Source: Hyphomicrobiales bacterium
GTDB taxonomy: Bacteria > Pseudomonadota > Alphaproteobacteria > Rhizobiales > Methyloligellaceae
Assembly (NCBI GenBank): GCA_003228955.1
Contig: QIGN01000071.1
Location: 1-34,966, forward strand
Length of the DNA: 34,966 nucleotides
Reading direction: 5' to 3'
The notes beneath the pieces are model-generated. The model worked only from the letters and a program-made list of their open reading frames with translations, made no database searches and was not told where the DNA came from. A program made the position numbers and the translations under genes. Position 1 is the stretch's first letter. The number at the start of each line of letters is the position of its first letter. Of the stretch, positions 26,576 to 34,966 are shown piece by piece.

Positions 26576-27190
26576 ATGCTGATCGCCGATCTGTTTTTCT
26601 ATCTCTTTGCCTCGGTTTGCGTGGCTGCGGCCTTTATGGTCATTTCCGCGCGCAATCCGGTACACGCCGTGCTGTTCCTCATTCTGGCATTCGTCAGCGC
26701 AGCGGGCCTTTTTATTCTGCTTGGCGCTGAGTTTCTCGCCCTCATTCTGATCGTTGTCTATGTGGGCGCGGTCGCGGTCCTGTTTCTGTTTGTCGTCATG
26801 ATGCTCGACGTGGACTTTGCCGAGTTGCGTTCAGGCTTTCTGGCTTATCTGCCGATTGGCGCCGTGATCGGCATCATCCTGCTGATTGAGCTGGTACTGG
26901 TGCTTGGATCATGGGTGATAACGCCTCAGGTCGCTGCCCAGATCACAACTCCGGTACCGCCATTGAACGAAGTGTCCAACATCAAGGCTCTGGGGCTCGT
27001 TCTCTATACCAAATATGTCTATTTCTTCCAGGCAGCGGGCATTGTGCTGCTGATCGCCATGGTCGGCGCCATCGTTCTTACGCTACAGCACAAGCCAGGA
27101 ATCAAGCGCCAGACGATATCCGTGCAGGTGGGGCGCAAGCGCGAACAATCCGTTGAAATCAAACAAGTCGAATCGGGCAAGGGGCTCTAG
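26576..27190 (+). CDS. nuoJ: NADH-quinone oxidoreductase subunit J
   Basis: NuoJ (ND6) is a membrane subunit between the quinone module and the antiporter-like pumps. The 204-residue product has five predicted transmembrane segments, including the conserved [20 protein letters not shown] helix with its mid-membrane pi-bulge Tyr/Gly. The C-terminal 30 residues are polar and cytoplasmic. The ribosome-binding site before ATG 26576 is weak. It lies 36 bases after nuoI and 10 bases before nuoK. Confidence 0.95.
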   Translation: MLIADLFFYLFASVCVAAAFMVISARNPVHAVLFLILAFVSAAGLFILLGAEFLALILIVVYVGAVAVLFLFVVMMLDVDFAELRSGFLAYLPIGAVIGIILLIELVLVLGSWVITPQVAAQITTPVPPLNEVSNIKALGLVLYTKYVYFFQAAGIVLLIAMVGAIVLTLQHKPGIKRQTISVQVGRKREQSVEIKQVESGKGL

Positions 27191-27200
27191 GGGTGTCGTG

Positions 27201-27512
27201 ATGATGAGTGTTGGACTGCCACATTATCTGACCCTGGCGGCGATCCTGTTTTCGCTGGGGATTTTCGGCATCTTCCTCAACCGGAAAAATGTCATCGTTA
27301 TCCTGATGTCGATCGAATTGATGTTGCTGGCGGTAAATATCAATTTCGTCGCGTTTTCTTCTTTCTTGGGCGACCTGGTGGGTCAGGTCTTTGCGCTGTT
27401 CGTCCTCACGGTCGCCGCGGCCGAGGCGGCGATCGGGCTCGCCATCGTGGTGGTTTATTACCGCAATCGCGGGTCTATCGCGGTTGAAGACATAAACATG
27501 ATGAAGGGTTAG
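27201..27512 (+). CDS. nuoK: NADH-quinone oxidoreductase subunit K
   Basis: NuoK (ND4L) is a three-helix membrane subunit with two conserved Glu residues in the proton path. The 103-residue product has [20 protein letters not shown] with the first Glu and [15 protein letters not shown] with the second. AGGGG about 7 bases upstream supports ATG 27201 and gives the usual family length of about 102. The open frame reaches back to 27153, into nuoJ, but that part is not conserved. Confidence 0.95.
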   Translation: MMSVGLPHYLTLAAILFSLGIFGIFLNRKNVIVILMSIELMLLAVNINFVAFSSFLGDLVGQVFALFVLTVAAAEAAIGLAIVVVYYRNRGSIAVEDINMMKG

Positions 27513-27523
27513 GGCCGGGGATC

Positions 27524-29461
27524 ATGTATTACGCAATTGTCTTTCTTCCCCTGGCGGGCGCGCTCATCGCCGGCTTCTTCGGCCGGGCCCTCGGCGCGCG
27601 CGCCAGCGCCGTCATCACGACCGTGTTCATATTGCTGTCCGCAGCCATGTCATGGGTCGCTTTTTTTCAGGTCGGCATGGGCGCGCAGGACACCCGCATA
27701 GAGCTGATGCAATGGATTAGCTCGGGTGAGTTGCAGGTTTCCTGGGCGCTCCGCATCGATACCCTGACCGCCGTCATGCTCGTGGTCGTCAATTCCATCT
27801 CGGGTCTCGTGCATCTCTATTCAATCGGCTACATGGCGCACGACCCTTACCGGCCACGGTTTTTCGCCTATCTGTCACTATTCACCTTTTTCATGCTGAT
27901 GCTGGTGACATCGGACAATTTCCTGCAACTGTTTTTTGGCTGGGAGGGGGTAGGGCTCATGTCCTATCTGCTGATCGGCTTCTGGTACCAGAAGCCCGAA
28001 GCCAATGCCGCCGCCATAAAGGCCTTTATTGTAAACCGTGTGGGCGATTTTGGTTTCGCACTCGGCATCTTCGCAATTTTCTATATTTTCGGCGCGGTCC
28101 AGTTCGACACGGTTTTTGCCGCGGCGCCGGATCAGGTGGGCAAAACCTTCACTTTCCTGAGCTGGGAGTTCGATGTCCTGACCGCGATCTGCCTGTTGCT
28201 GTTTTTGGGCGCCATGGGAAAATCGGCGCAGTTCCTTCTGCACACCTGGCTGCCGGACGCCATGGAGGGTCCAACCCCGGTCTCCGCGCTCATTCACGCC
28301 GCGACAATGGTGACGGCCGGCGTATTCATGGTTGCGCGGTTGTCGCCACTGTTTGAATTCGCACCCACCGCGCTTGCCGTGGTGACGTTTGTCGGCGCGA
28401 CCACGGCATTCTTTGCCGCCACGGTTGCACTCGTCCAGAATGACGTCAAACGGGTGGTGGCCTATTCAACCTGTTCACAGCTTGGCTACATGTTCGTGGC
28501 GCTTGGCGTTGGCGCTTACGGCGCGGCCATATTCCACCTCTTCACCCACGCCTTTTTCAAGGCGCTGCTGTTTCTTGGGTCGGGTTCGGTCATTCACGCG
28601 CTCGATGATGAGCAGGACATGCGCCGCATGGGCGGCATATACAAGATGCTGCCCTACTCTTGGATAGTCATGGTGATCGGAACGCTTGCCCTGACCGGAT
28701 TTCCGTACACGGCCGGATATTTCTCCAAGGACGCTATAATCGAATCGGCGTTCGTGGCCGGCTCGAGCGTCGGCATGTATGCCTTTGTCATGACGGTCCT
28801 GGCCGCGCTTCTCACATCCTTCTATTCGTGGCGGTTGATCTTCATGACATTTCACGGCAAGACACGGCTGTCCCCGGAAGCTCTGAACAACGCCCATGAA
28901 TCCCCGAAGGTGATGCTCATCCCCTTGTTCATTCTGGCAATCGGGGCGCTCAGCGTCGGCTTTCTGTTCAAGGGCGTCTTTATCGGCGAAGGTCAGGCGG
29001 ATTTCTGGCGCGGCGCGCTCTTCACCCTGCCATCCAACAATATTCTCGAAGCGATCCAAAGTGTCCCGGCATGGGTCGTCGCCGCGCCCTTCATCATGAT
29101 GGTTCTGGGGTTCCTGATCGCGTGGCTGTTCTATCTGGTCACGCCTTCGGCCCCCGCAAACCTGGCGGAAGCGTTCCGTCCACTCTATCTGTTTTTTCTC
29201 AACAAATGGTATTTCGACGAACTCTATGACTGGGCTTTTACGCGTCCCGCACACCGTATCGGCCGCTTCTTATGGAAGACGGGAGACGGCGCGGTCATTG
29301 ACGGGATCGGGCCCGACGGTGTAGCCGCCCGGGTCATTGACCTCACCAACCGCGTGGTTCGCCTGCAAAGCGGATATGTCTACCACTATGCCTTTGCCAT
29401 GCTGATCGGGGTGGCCCTGCTGGTCACCTATTTCATGTTCACCGGTGGGAGCGCGTCATGA
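27524..29461 (+). CDS. nuoL: NADH-quinone oxidoreductase subunit L
   Basis: NuoL (ND5) is the distal antiporter-like proton pump. The 645-residue product has about 16 transmembrane segments. Conserved landmarks are [16 protein letters not shown] with the key Glu, [20 protein letters not shown] with a channel motif, and [16 protein letters not shown] with a Lys region. The C-terminal part includes the long lateral helix seen in this subunit only. It starts 11 bases after nuoK and its stop overlaps nuoM (ATGA). Confidence 0.97.
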   Translation: MYYAIVFLPLAGALIAGFFGRALGARASAVITTVFILLSAAMSWVAFFQVGMGAQDTRIELMQWISSGELQVSWALRIDTLTAVMLVVVNSISGLVHLYSIGYMAHDPYRPRFFAYLSLFTFFMLMLVTSDNFLQLFFGWEGVGLMSYLLIGFWYQKPEANAAAIKAFIVNRVGDFGFALGIFAIFYIFGAVQFDTVFAAAPDQVGKTFTFLSWEFDVLTAICLLLFLGAMGKSAQFLLHTWLPDAMEGPTPVSALIHAATMVTAGVFMVARLSPLFEFAPTALAVVTFVGATTAFFAATVALVQNDVKRVVAYSTCSQLGYMFVALGVGAYGAAIFHLFTHAFFKALLFLGSGSVIHALDDEQDMRRMGGIYKMLPYSWIVMVIGTLALTGFPYTAGYFSKDAIIESAFVAGSSVGMYAFVMTVLAALLTSFYSWRLIFMTFHGKTRLSPEALNNAHESPKVMLIPLFILAIGALSVGFLFKGVFIGEGQADFWRGALFTLPSNNILEAIQSVPAWVVAAPFIMMVLGFLIAWLFYLVTPSAPANLAEAFRPLYLFFLNKWYFDELYDWAFTRPAHRIGRFLWKTGDGAVIDGIGPDGVAARVIDLTNRVVRLQSGYVYHYAFAMLIGVALLVTYFMFTGGSAS

Positions 29462-30975
29462 CCATCGGCTGGCCCATCCTTTCGGCAATCATTTTCCTTC
29501 CCATGCTGGGCGCGCTTTTCATCCTGGCGATCCGCGGCGATGATGAAATTGCGATTCGCAACGCGCGGTATGTTGCGCTCTGGACGACCTCCATTACCTT
29601 CCTGCTGTCGCTGGTGATCTGGGTGGAGTTCGATCCCACAACGTCTGTTTTCCAGTTTGTTGAAAAACGCGAGTGGCTCGGAGCTTCGATCAGCTACCAG
29701 GTCGGTGTCGATGGCATTTCCATGCTGTTCGTCATACTCACGACATTCCTTATGCCGCTATGCGTGCTGGCAAGCTGGAATGCCATCAAGTCGCGGGTGA
29801 AGGAATATATGATCGCCTTCCTCGTTCTGGAAACGCTCATGATCGGCGTATTCTGCGCGCTCGATCTGGTGGTTTTCTATCTCTTCTTCGAAGGCGGACT
29901 GATCCCCATGTTCCTGATTATCGGGATCTGGGGTGGTCAGCGCCGCGTCTATGCCAGTTTCAAGTTCTTCCTCTACACGCTTCTGGGTTCGGTGCTGATG
30001 CTGCTCGCAATCATGGCGATGTACTGGGAGGCGGGCACCACGGACATTACTGTCCTGCTGGCCTACAACTTTCCGCCTGAAATGCAGGCGTGGCTGTGGT
30101 TCGCTTTCCTTGCATCCTTCGCCGTGAAGTTGCCGATGTGGCCGGTTCACACCTGGCTGCCGGACGCCCATGTGGAGGCGCCAACCGCTGGCTCTGTCGT
30201 TTTGGCTGCCATTTTGCTGAAAATGGGCGGTTACGGATTTCTGCGCTTCTCGATCCCGATGTTTCCGCTGGCGAGCGAACAATTCGCGTCCCTGATTTTC
30301 CTGCTGTCGATTGTCGCCATTATTTACACTTCGCTTGTGGCGCTGGCCCAGGAGGACATGAAGAAGCTCATTGCCTACTCGTCAGTCGCACATATGGGCT
30401 TTGTCACAATGGGGCTGTTTACATTCACCACACAGGGCCTTGAGGGCGGTATTTTCCAGATGTTGAGCCACGGGTTCATATCGGCCGCCCTGTTTCTGAG
30501 CGTGGGGGTTATCTATGACCGGATGCATACGCGCCGGATCGACGCCTATGGGGGGCTCGTCAACCGGATGCCGCTATATGCCTTCTTCTTCATGGTTTTC
30601 ACAATGGCCAATGTGGGACTTCCCGGCACAAGCGGGTTTATCGGCGAATTCCTGACGCTGTTCGGGGCATTCCGCGTCAATACATGGGTTGCGTTCTTTG
30701 CGACCACCGGCGTCATCCTGTCGGCCGCCTATGCGCTGTGGCTTTATCGCCGGGTCATTTACGGCGTACTCGAGAAGCCTGAACTCAAGGCCATCAAAGA
30801 CCTTGAGACCCGTGAAATCGCCGTCATGGCGCCCCTGGTCGTCCTGATCATATTCTTTGGTGTATATCCCGCGCCGCTGCTCGACGTCATGTCCGTATCA
30901 GTCGAGCATCTCATCAAGAATTACGAGGCAGCTCTAGCCGCCGCTGAGCAGGCCCAATTGGCCTTGGCGCGATAA
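29458..30975 (+). CDS. nuoM: NADH-quinone oxidoreductase subunit M
   Basis: NuoM (ND4) is the second antiporter-like pump. The 505-residue product has about 14 transmembrane segments with [17 protein letters not shown] (key Glu), [19 protein letters not shown] (key Lys and channel motif) and [18 protein letters not shown] 29458 sits in an ATGA overlap with the nuoL stop. It ends 11 bases before nuoN. Confidence 0.97.
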   Translation: MTIGWPILSAIIFLPMLGALFILAIRGDDEIAIRNARYVALWTTSITFLLSLVIWVEFDPTTSVFQFVEKREWLGASISYQVGVDGISMLFVILTTFLMPLCVLASWNAIKSRVKEYMIAFLVLETLMIGVFCALDLVVFYLFFEGGLIPMFLIIGIWGGQRRVYASFKFFLYTLLGSVLMLLAIMAMYWEAGTTDITVLLAYNFPPEMQAWLWFAFLASFAVKLPMWPVHTWLPDAHVEAPTAGSVVLAAILLKMGGYGFLRFSIPMFPLASEQFASLIFLLSIVAIIYTSLVALAQEDMKKLIAYSSVAHMGFVTMGLFTFTTQGLEGGIFQMLSHGFISAALFLSVGVIYDRMHTRRIDAYGGLVNRMPLYAFFFMVFTMANVGLPGTSGFIGEFLTLFGAFRVNTWVAFFATTGVILSAAYALWLYRRVIYGVLEKPELKAIKDLETREIAVMAPLVVLIIFFGVYPAPLLDVMSVSVEHLIKNYEAALAAAEQAQLALAR

Positions 30976-30986
30976 GGGGCAACGAG

Positions 30987-32432
30987 ATGATCGAACAAAC
31001 TTCCCCATTTGCCAACTACCTGATTGCGCTGCCGGAAATCACACTGGTAGTGGGTGCAATGATTTTACTTATGCTGGGGGTATTCAGGGGCAGGGATGCA
31101 AGTGAACTCGTAAGCTGGCTGGCGATTGTCCTTCTCGTTCTTGTGGCCGGGCTTGTCCTGATCATTCCGGCAACGGGAAAAGTGGCGTTTGACGGCGCGT
31201 TCCTGATCGACGGTTTTTCGCGATTTATGAAACTGCTGACGCTCATCGGCTCCGCGACCGTTATTTTCATGTCATTTGATTACATGCGCCATGCGCGATT
31301 GATGAAGTTCGAGTATCCCGTGCTCATATTGCTCGCGACCCTTGGCATGATGATGATGATCTCCGCCAATGATCTCATCGCACTTTATCTTGGTATTGAA
31401 CTTCAGAGTCTCGCGCTCTATGTGCTCGCGGCCTTTCGGACCGATTCCCTGCGCTCCAGCGAAGCGGGTCTGAAATATTTTGTTCTGGGAGCCCTGTCAT
31501 CGGGGATGCTGCTTTATGGCTCGTCGCTGATTTACGGCTTTACCGGTACGACGGGATTTTCCGGAATCGCCGACGGCATAAGCGCGGTGGGACCCAATCT
31601 TGGAATTATCCTGGGTCTGGTGTTCTTCATGGCCGGGCTCGCCTTCAAGGTGTCGGCGGTCCCGTTCCATATGTGGACCCCGGACGTCTATGAGGGCGCT
31701 CCGACGCCGGTCACCGCCTTTTTCGCCGCGGCGCCGAAAGTGGCCGCAATGGCGATGTTCCTGCGCGTCATCCTGTCGGCTTTTCCCGACATCACGCATC
31801 AATGGCAGCAGATCGTGGTTTTCATCTCGATCGCGTCGATGGTGCTTGGCGCATTTGCCGCCATTGGACAGAAAGATATCAAACGGCTGATGGCCTATAG
31901 TTCCATCGGGCATATGGGCTTTGCGCTTGTCGGACTGGCGGCGGGTGATGCCACGGGCGCGCAATCGGTGATTATCTATCTCGCCATTTACCTGGTGATG
32001 AACCTCGGTGTTTTCGCCTGCATTCTGGCCATGCGACGCAGCGATGGCATGGTCGAGGAAATAGATGAACTGGCCGGCCTTTCCCGCAACAGTCCGATGA
32101 TGGCTTTTCTGCTCGCCATGCTGCTCTTTTCCCTTGCTGGAATTCCGCCGCTTGCAGGCTTTTTCGCGAAATTCTATGTGTTTCTTGCCGCAATAAATGC
32201 CGGTCTGTACACCCTTGCTATTATTGGCGTTTTATCAAGCGTTGTAGGAGCTTATTACTATCTGCGCATCATCAAGATCATGTATCTGGACGAGCCGGCG
32301 GAAAAATTCGAACCCATGCCCGGCGCGCTCAAGATCGTACTCGGAGCATCGGGGCTGCTGGTGATACTTTTCTTCACCTATCCCGCGCCCCTGGTTCAGG
32401 CAGCGAACGTGGCCGCCAAATCCCTGTTTTGA
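30987..32432 (+). CDS. nuoN: NADH-quinone oxidoreductase subunit N
   Basis: NuoN (ND2) is the third antiporter-like pump, nearest the quinone module. The 481-residue product has about 14 transmembrane segments; [20 protein letters not shown] holds the key Glu, [20 protein letters not shown] the channel Lys, and [18 protein letters not shown] the second Lys region. GGGGCAACGAG precedes the ATG. It is the last nuo gene, and birA begins four bases after its stop. Confidence 0.97.
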   Translation: MIEQTSPFANYLIALPEITLVVGAMILLMLGVFRGRDASELVSWLAIVLLVLVAGLVLIIPATGKVAFDGAFLIDGFSRFMKLLTLIGSATVIFMSFDYMRHARLMKFEYPVLILLATLGMMMMISANDLIALYLGIELQSLALYVLAAFRTDSLRSSEAGLKYFVLGALSSGMLLYGSSLIYGFTGTTGFSGIADGISAVGPNLGIILGLVFFMAGLAFKVSAVPFHMWTPDVYEGAPTPVTAFFAAAPKVAAMAMFLRVILSAFPDITHQWQQIVVFISIASMVLGAFAAIGQKDIKRLMAYSSIGHMGFALVGLAAGDATGAQSVIIYLAIYLVMNLGVFACILAMRRSDGMVEEIDELAGLSRNSPMMAFLLAMLLFSLAGIPPLAGFFAKFYVFLAAINAGLYTLAIIGVLSSVVGAYYYLRIIKIMYLDEPAEKFEPMPGALKIVLGASGLLVILFFTYPAPLVQAANVAAKSLF

Positions 32433-32436
32433 GGGC

Positions 32437-33198
32437 ATGTCCACACCCGATGTAATGCTCCCCGCCGGTTACCGCCTGTCCGTATATGAGAAACTGGATT
32501 CCACCAACTCCGAGGCGCTGCGCCAGGCAGGGGCCGGCGAGGAGGGTGGTTTGTGGATTTGCGCCCGCGCCCAGACCTCCGGGCGCGGGCGGTTGGGCCG
32601 CCGCTGGGAATCACTCGCGGGAAATTTGTTCGCCACCTTGTTGCTGCGCCCCGATTGCAAGCAGGTACATTTGACCCAGCTCAGCCTTGTGGCCGGGCTC
32701 GCGCTTCATGATGCAGTTGCCGGTTTGACAACGCGCAACATCTCGCAACACCTCATCCTCAAATGGCCCAATGATCTTCTGTATAAGGGGATGAAACTTG
32801 GCGGCGTTCTGCTGGAAAGCAAAGTCGGCAAAGGCGGTTTGCCAGCCGTGATTATGGGGTTCGGCCTCAATCTGGCAAAACATCCCGATGAAGTGGACTA
32901 TCGCGCAACCAATTTGGCGCAACATGGCGTTTCCACCACACCGGCGCGGGCATTGGAATGCCTTGCGGCGGCATGTGACGAGTGGCTTGGCGCCTGGAAC
33001 AACGGCGCCGGTTTTGCGCATATTCGTGAAGGCTGGATGAGGCACACATTGCCCGCGAACACGCCGCTTCAGGTGAATCTCGCCGACGCGGTGTCTCACG
33101 GCGCCTACGGGGGGCTCGACGAAGACGGTGCGCTGATCCTGATTCTGGATGGCGGAATAAAAAAACGAATAACCACCGGTGACGTATTCCCGCTATAA
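32437..33198 (+). CDS. birA: Biotin--[acetyl-CoA-carboxylase] ligase
   Basis: The enzyme activates biotin as biotinyl-AMP and attaches it to the carrier protein of acetyl-CoA carboxylase. The 253-residue product has the ligase signature SGRGRLGRRWES, the catalytic KWPNDLLYKGMKLGGVLLE segment (20 residues or fewer quoted; key Lys in KWPN) and a small C-terminal SH3-like domain. There is no N-terminal winged helix, so it is a class I ligase without the repressor role of E. coli BirA. It lies 4 bases after nuoN, the usual alphaproteobacterial position, and is probably transcribed with nuo. Confidence 0.92.
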   Translation: MSTPDVMLPAGYRLSVYEKLDSTNSEALRQAGAGEEGGLWICARAQTSGRGRLGRRWESLAGNLFATLLLRPDCKQVHLTQLSLVAGLALHDAVAGLTTRNISQHLILKWPNDLLYKGMKLGGVLLESKVGKGGLPAVIMGFGLNLAKHPDEVDYRATNLAQHGVSTTPARALECLAAACDEWLGAWNNGAGFAHIREGWMRHTLPANTPLQVNLADAVSHGAYGGLDEDGALILILDGGIKKRITTGDVFPL

Positions 33199-33232
33199 CA
33201 GCGCGAATACTTCCGCAGGTAACCCGTCCTAC

Positions 33233-34915
33233 ATGCCCAGAAAAACCTCCGATAAACCGAACCAGCTTGTTTTCCTCGCCCTGGGGGGAATCGGGGAAAT
33301 CGGGATGAACCTGTATCTCTATGGAGTTGGCCCTCCCCACAGGCGTCAATGGCTGATGGTCGATCTGGGAGTAACGTTTGCCGGCCCGGCGGAACCGGGG
33401 ATCGACCTTATTTTCCCCGATATCCGCTTCATTGAGGAGCAACGCGACAATCTCGCCGGCATTGTCCTCACCCATGCCCACGAAGATCATTTCGGCGCGG
33501 TCATGTCCTTGTGGCCAAGGCTGCGGGCCCCGCTCTACGCTACCCCCTTCAGCGCCGCCCTCCTGCGCGCTAAACTCATCGAGGAAGGCAAGGAGGGAGA
33601 AATTCCTATCGAGGAAATCCCGGTGCGGGCAAAACTGGATATCGGGCCCTTCCATATCGAGCTTGTCGACATGGCGCACTCGATCCCCGAGAGCAACGGG
33701 CTCCTGATCCGAACCGATGCGGGCACGGTATTTCACACCAGCGACTGGAAACTCGACCCCACGCCGGTTGTCGGGGCGGCCACCGACGAGGCACGCTTGA
33801 GAAAGATTGGTAAGGACAAGCTCGACGCGCTCATTTGCGATTCCACCAACGCCATGCGCCCGGGACATTCCCCTTCCGAAGCCGATGTGGCGAAGACTCT
33901 CTCCAGCATAATCGCAAACGCGCCGCACCGGGTCGCGGTGACGACGTTTGCCTCCAATGTTGCGCGGCTTCGCTCCGCCATGGACGCCGCGACGGCTGCG
34001 GACCGGCATATCGTGATCGTCGGACGCGCCATGAAACGCGTCGTGCAGGTGGCGGAAGAAACCGGCTACCTGCCGCCGGACTACGATCTCCTGACAGAAG
34101 ACGATTTTGGACATTTACCGCGCGAAAAAGTCATGGCCCTGTGCACGGGAAGTCAGGGGGAGGGGCGTGCGGCTCTCGCGCGGATCGCAGCGCGAGGCCA
34201 CCCGCGCGTGACCTTCGCTCGCGGTGATATCGTGTTGTTTTCGAGCCGCACCATACCGGGCAACGAAAAAGCCGTCGGACGCGTGCAAAATCAGCTGGCG
34301 GACCAGAAGATTGAAGTCGTTACCGATGCCGATGCTTTGATCCATGTTTCAGGCCATCCCCGGCGTGGAGAACTGGAAAAACTTTATTCCTGGCTCACAC
34401 CTGAAACCGTTGTCCCCATGCATGGTGAGGCACGCCACCTTGAGGCCCATGCAAAACTGGCGAAGGACCTTGGCGCCAAAACCGTGGTCCGCGCGCGCAA
34501 CGGGTCGCTGGTGCGCCTTTGCCCCGGCCCCGCGGCAATTGTCGATGAAGCGCCGGCTGGACGCGTCTATCTGGATGGCGCACTGCCTGTATTGCCCGGC
34601 GAGGGGCCGGTGGAAGAGCGCAAGCGCCTCTCCTATGGCGGCGCGGTCGCCGTTTCGCTCGTGCTGTCGTCAAAAGGCGATATTGTGGCGGACCCGCAAT
34701 CGACCATGATCGGAATTCCCGCCGCCACGGCACAGGGAATTCCATTTGGGGAGGTTGTTGCGGGAGCTGCCCAAGGCGCACTAAACGGGATACCGCGGCC
34801 ACGGCGACGTGACAGCGCCCTGGTGGCCGAAGCCGTGCGCCGGGCCGTGCGCGCGGAGGTAAAGCAGCATTGGGGCAAAAAGCCACCCTGCAGTGTTATG
34901 GTCACGGTGATATAG
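33233..34915 (+). CDS. rnj: Ribonuclease J
   Basis: RNase J is a metallo-beta-lactamase/beta-CASP ribonuclease with endonuclease and 5'-exonuclease activity in mRNA decay and rRNA maturation. From ATG 33233 the product is 560 residues, the typical length. It has GGIGEIGMN near the N-terminus, the metal motif HAHEDH (His81, His83, Asp85, His86), HTSDWKLD, CDSTNA, and the beta-CASP segments ALCTGSQGE and HVSGHPRRGELEKL. The last motif PMHGE is also present. The open frame reaches back to GTG 33179 inside birA, which would add 18 unconserved residues. No strong ribosome-binding site is visible. Many relatives have coaX between birA and rnj; it is absent here. Confidence 0.93.
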   Translation: MPRKTSDKPNQLVFLALGGIGEIGMNLYLYGVGPPHRRQWLMVDLGVTFAGPAEPGIDLIFPDIRFIEEQRDNLAGIVLTHAHEDHFGAVMSLWPRLRAPLYATPFSAALLRAKLIEEGKEGEIPIEEIPVRAKLDIGPFHIELVDMAHSIPESNGLLIRTDAGTVFHTSDWKLDPTPVVGAATDEARLRKIGKDKLDALICDSTNAMRPGHSPSEADVAKTLSSIIANAPHRVAVTTFASNVARLRSAMDAATAADRHIVIVGRAMKRVVQVAEETGYLPPDYDLLTEDDFGHLPREKVMALCTGSQGEGRAALARIAARGHPRVTFARGDIVLFSSRTIPGNEKAVGRVQNQLADQKIEVVTDADALIHVSGHPRRGELEKLYSWLTPETVVPMHGEARHLEAHAKLAKDLGAKTVVRARNGSLVRLCPGPAAIVDEAPAGRVYLDGALPVLPGEGPVEERKRLSYGGAVAVSLVLSSKGDIVADPQSTMIGIPAATAQGIPFGEVVAGAAQGALNGIPRPRRRDSALVAEAVRRAVRAEVKQHWGKKPPCSVMVTVI

Positions 34916-34966
34916 GATGTCCTGGACAGATCAGTGCGAATAGTCGCTTCGAAAACGGAATCCATT

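Noticed and set aside
32867-34114. 415-codon open frame on the minus strand opposite birA and rnj
   Set aside because: It is the antisense of two recognised enzymes with intact catalytic motifs and has no family features of its own.
34916-34966. Start of a further gene at the right edge
   Set aside because: A GTG near 34940 opens a frame to the window end, but it has no ribosome-binding site and too few residues to identify.
1-34966. Mobile elements, CRISPR arrays, phage genes or genomic islands
   Set aside because: No transposase, integrase, regularly spaced repeats or tRNA-end duplications were seen; all six tRNA genes are intact with no attachment-site copies visible nearby.

Overview
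The window is chromosomal core DNA from an alphaproteobacterium. Support comes from the gene order tig-clpP-clpX-lon-hupB-tRNA-Val-tRNA-Asp-nuoABCDEFGHIJKLMN-birA-rnj, a tandem two-domain cold-shock protein followed by a DUF192 protein, a free-standing NDUFS4-type complex I subunit, a metC/aapJ divergent pair, and RNase J. The order resembles Hyphomicrobiales and Parvibaculum-like lineages; I cannot name a genus. The DNA is moderately GC-rich throughout. I see no mobile element, phage gene, CRISPR array or base-composition break.

Layout. 1-3.9 kb: the 3' part of recJ, tRNA-Glu, a glyoxalase I gene on the minus strand, a roughly 550-base gap, the two-domain cold-shock gene with the DUF192 gene, tRNA-Pro, the NDUFS4-like gene and tRNA-Arg. 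3.9-10 kb: sulfur and amino-acid metabolism. metC (minus) diverges from aapJ and aapP, parts of a general amino-acid ABC transporter whose two permease genes are not here. They are followed by a minus-strand cysK-alaX-sseA operon. 10.2-17.5 kb: tRNA-Leu, then a protein quality-control block: trigger factor, ClpP, ClpX, Lon and the nucleoid protein HU, closed by a strong intrinsic terminator. 17.5-17.8 kb: tRNA-Val and tRNA-Asp. 18.1-32.4 kb: the complete 14-gene NADH:quinone oxidoreductase operon, tightly packed with many stop/start overlaps. 32.4-34.9 kb: biotin-protein ligase and ribonuclease J, probably co-transcribed with nuo.

How the parts work together. Trigger factor folds nascent chains, while ClpXP and Lon remove misfolded or regulatory proteins. 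The nuo operon encodes the whole 14-subunit complex I core (peripheral arm NuoB-G and I, membrane arm NuoA, H and J-N). The NDUFS4-like protein about 14 kb upstream is a probable accessory subunit of the same enzyme. CysK, MetC and SseA act on cysteine, cystathionine and mercaptopyruvate; AlaX, between CysK and SseA, clears mischarged tRNA-Ala.

I do not see a previously undescribed system. The points most worth checking are the aap locus lacking its permeases, a long inverted repeat upstream of lon, a cluster of GANTC (CcrM-type) sites in the hupB leader, and a seven-codon reading frame that overlaps the nuoA start and carries a duplicated ribosome-binding region. Promoter and hairpin calls were made by eye and are unmeasured.
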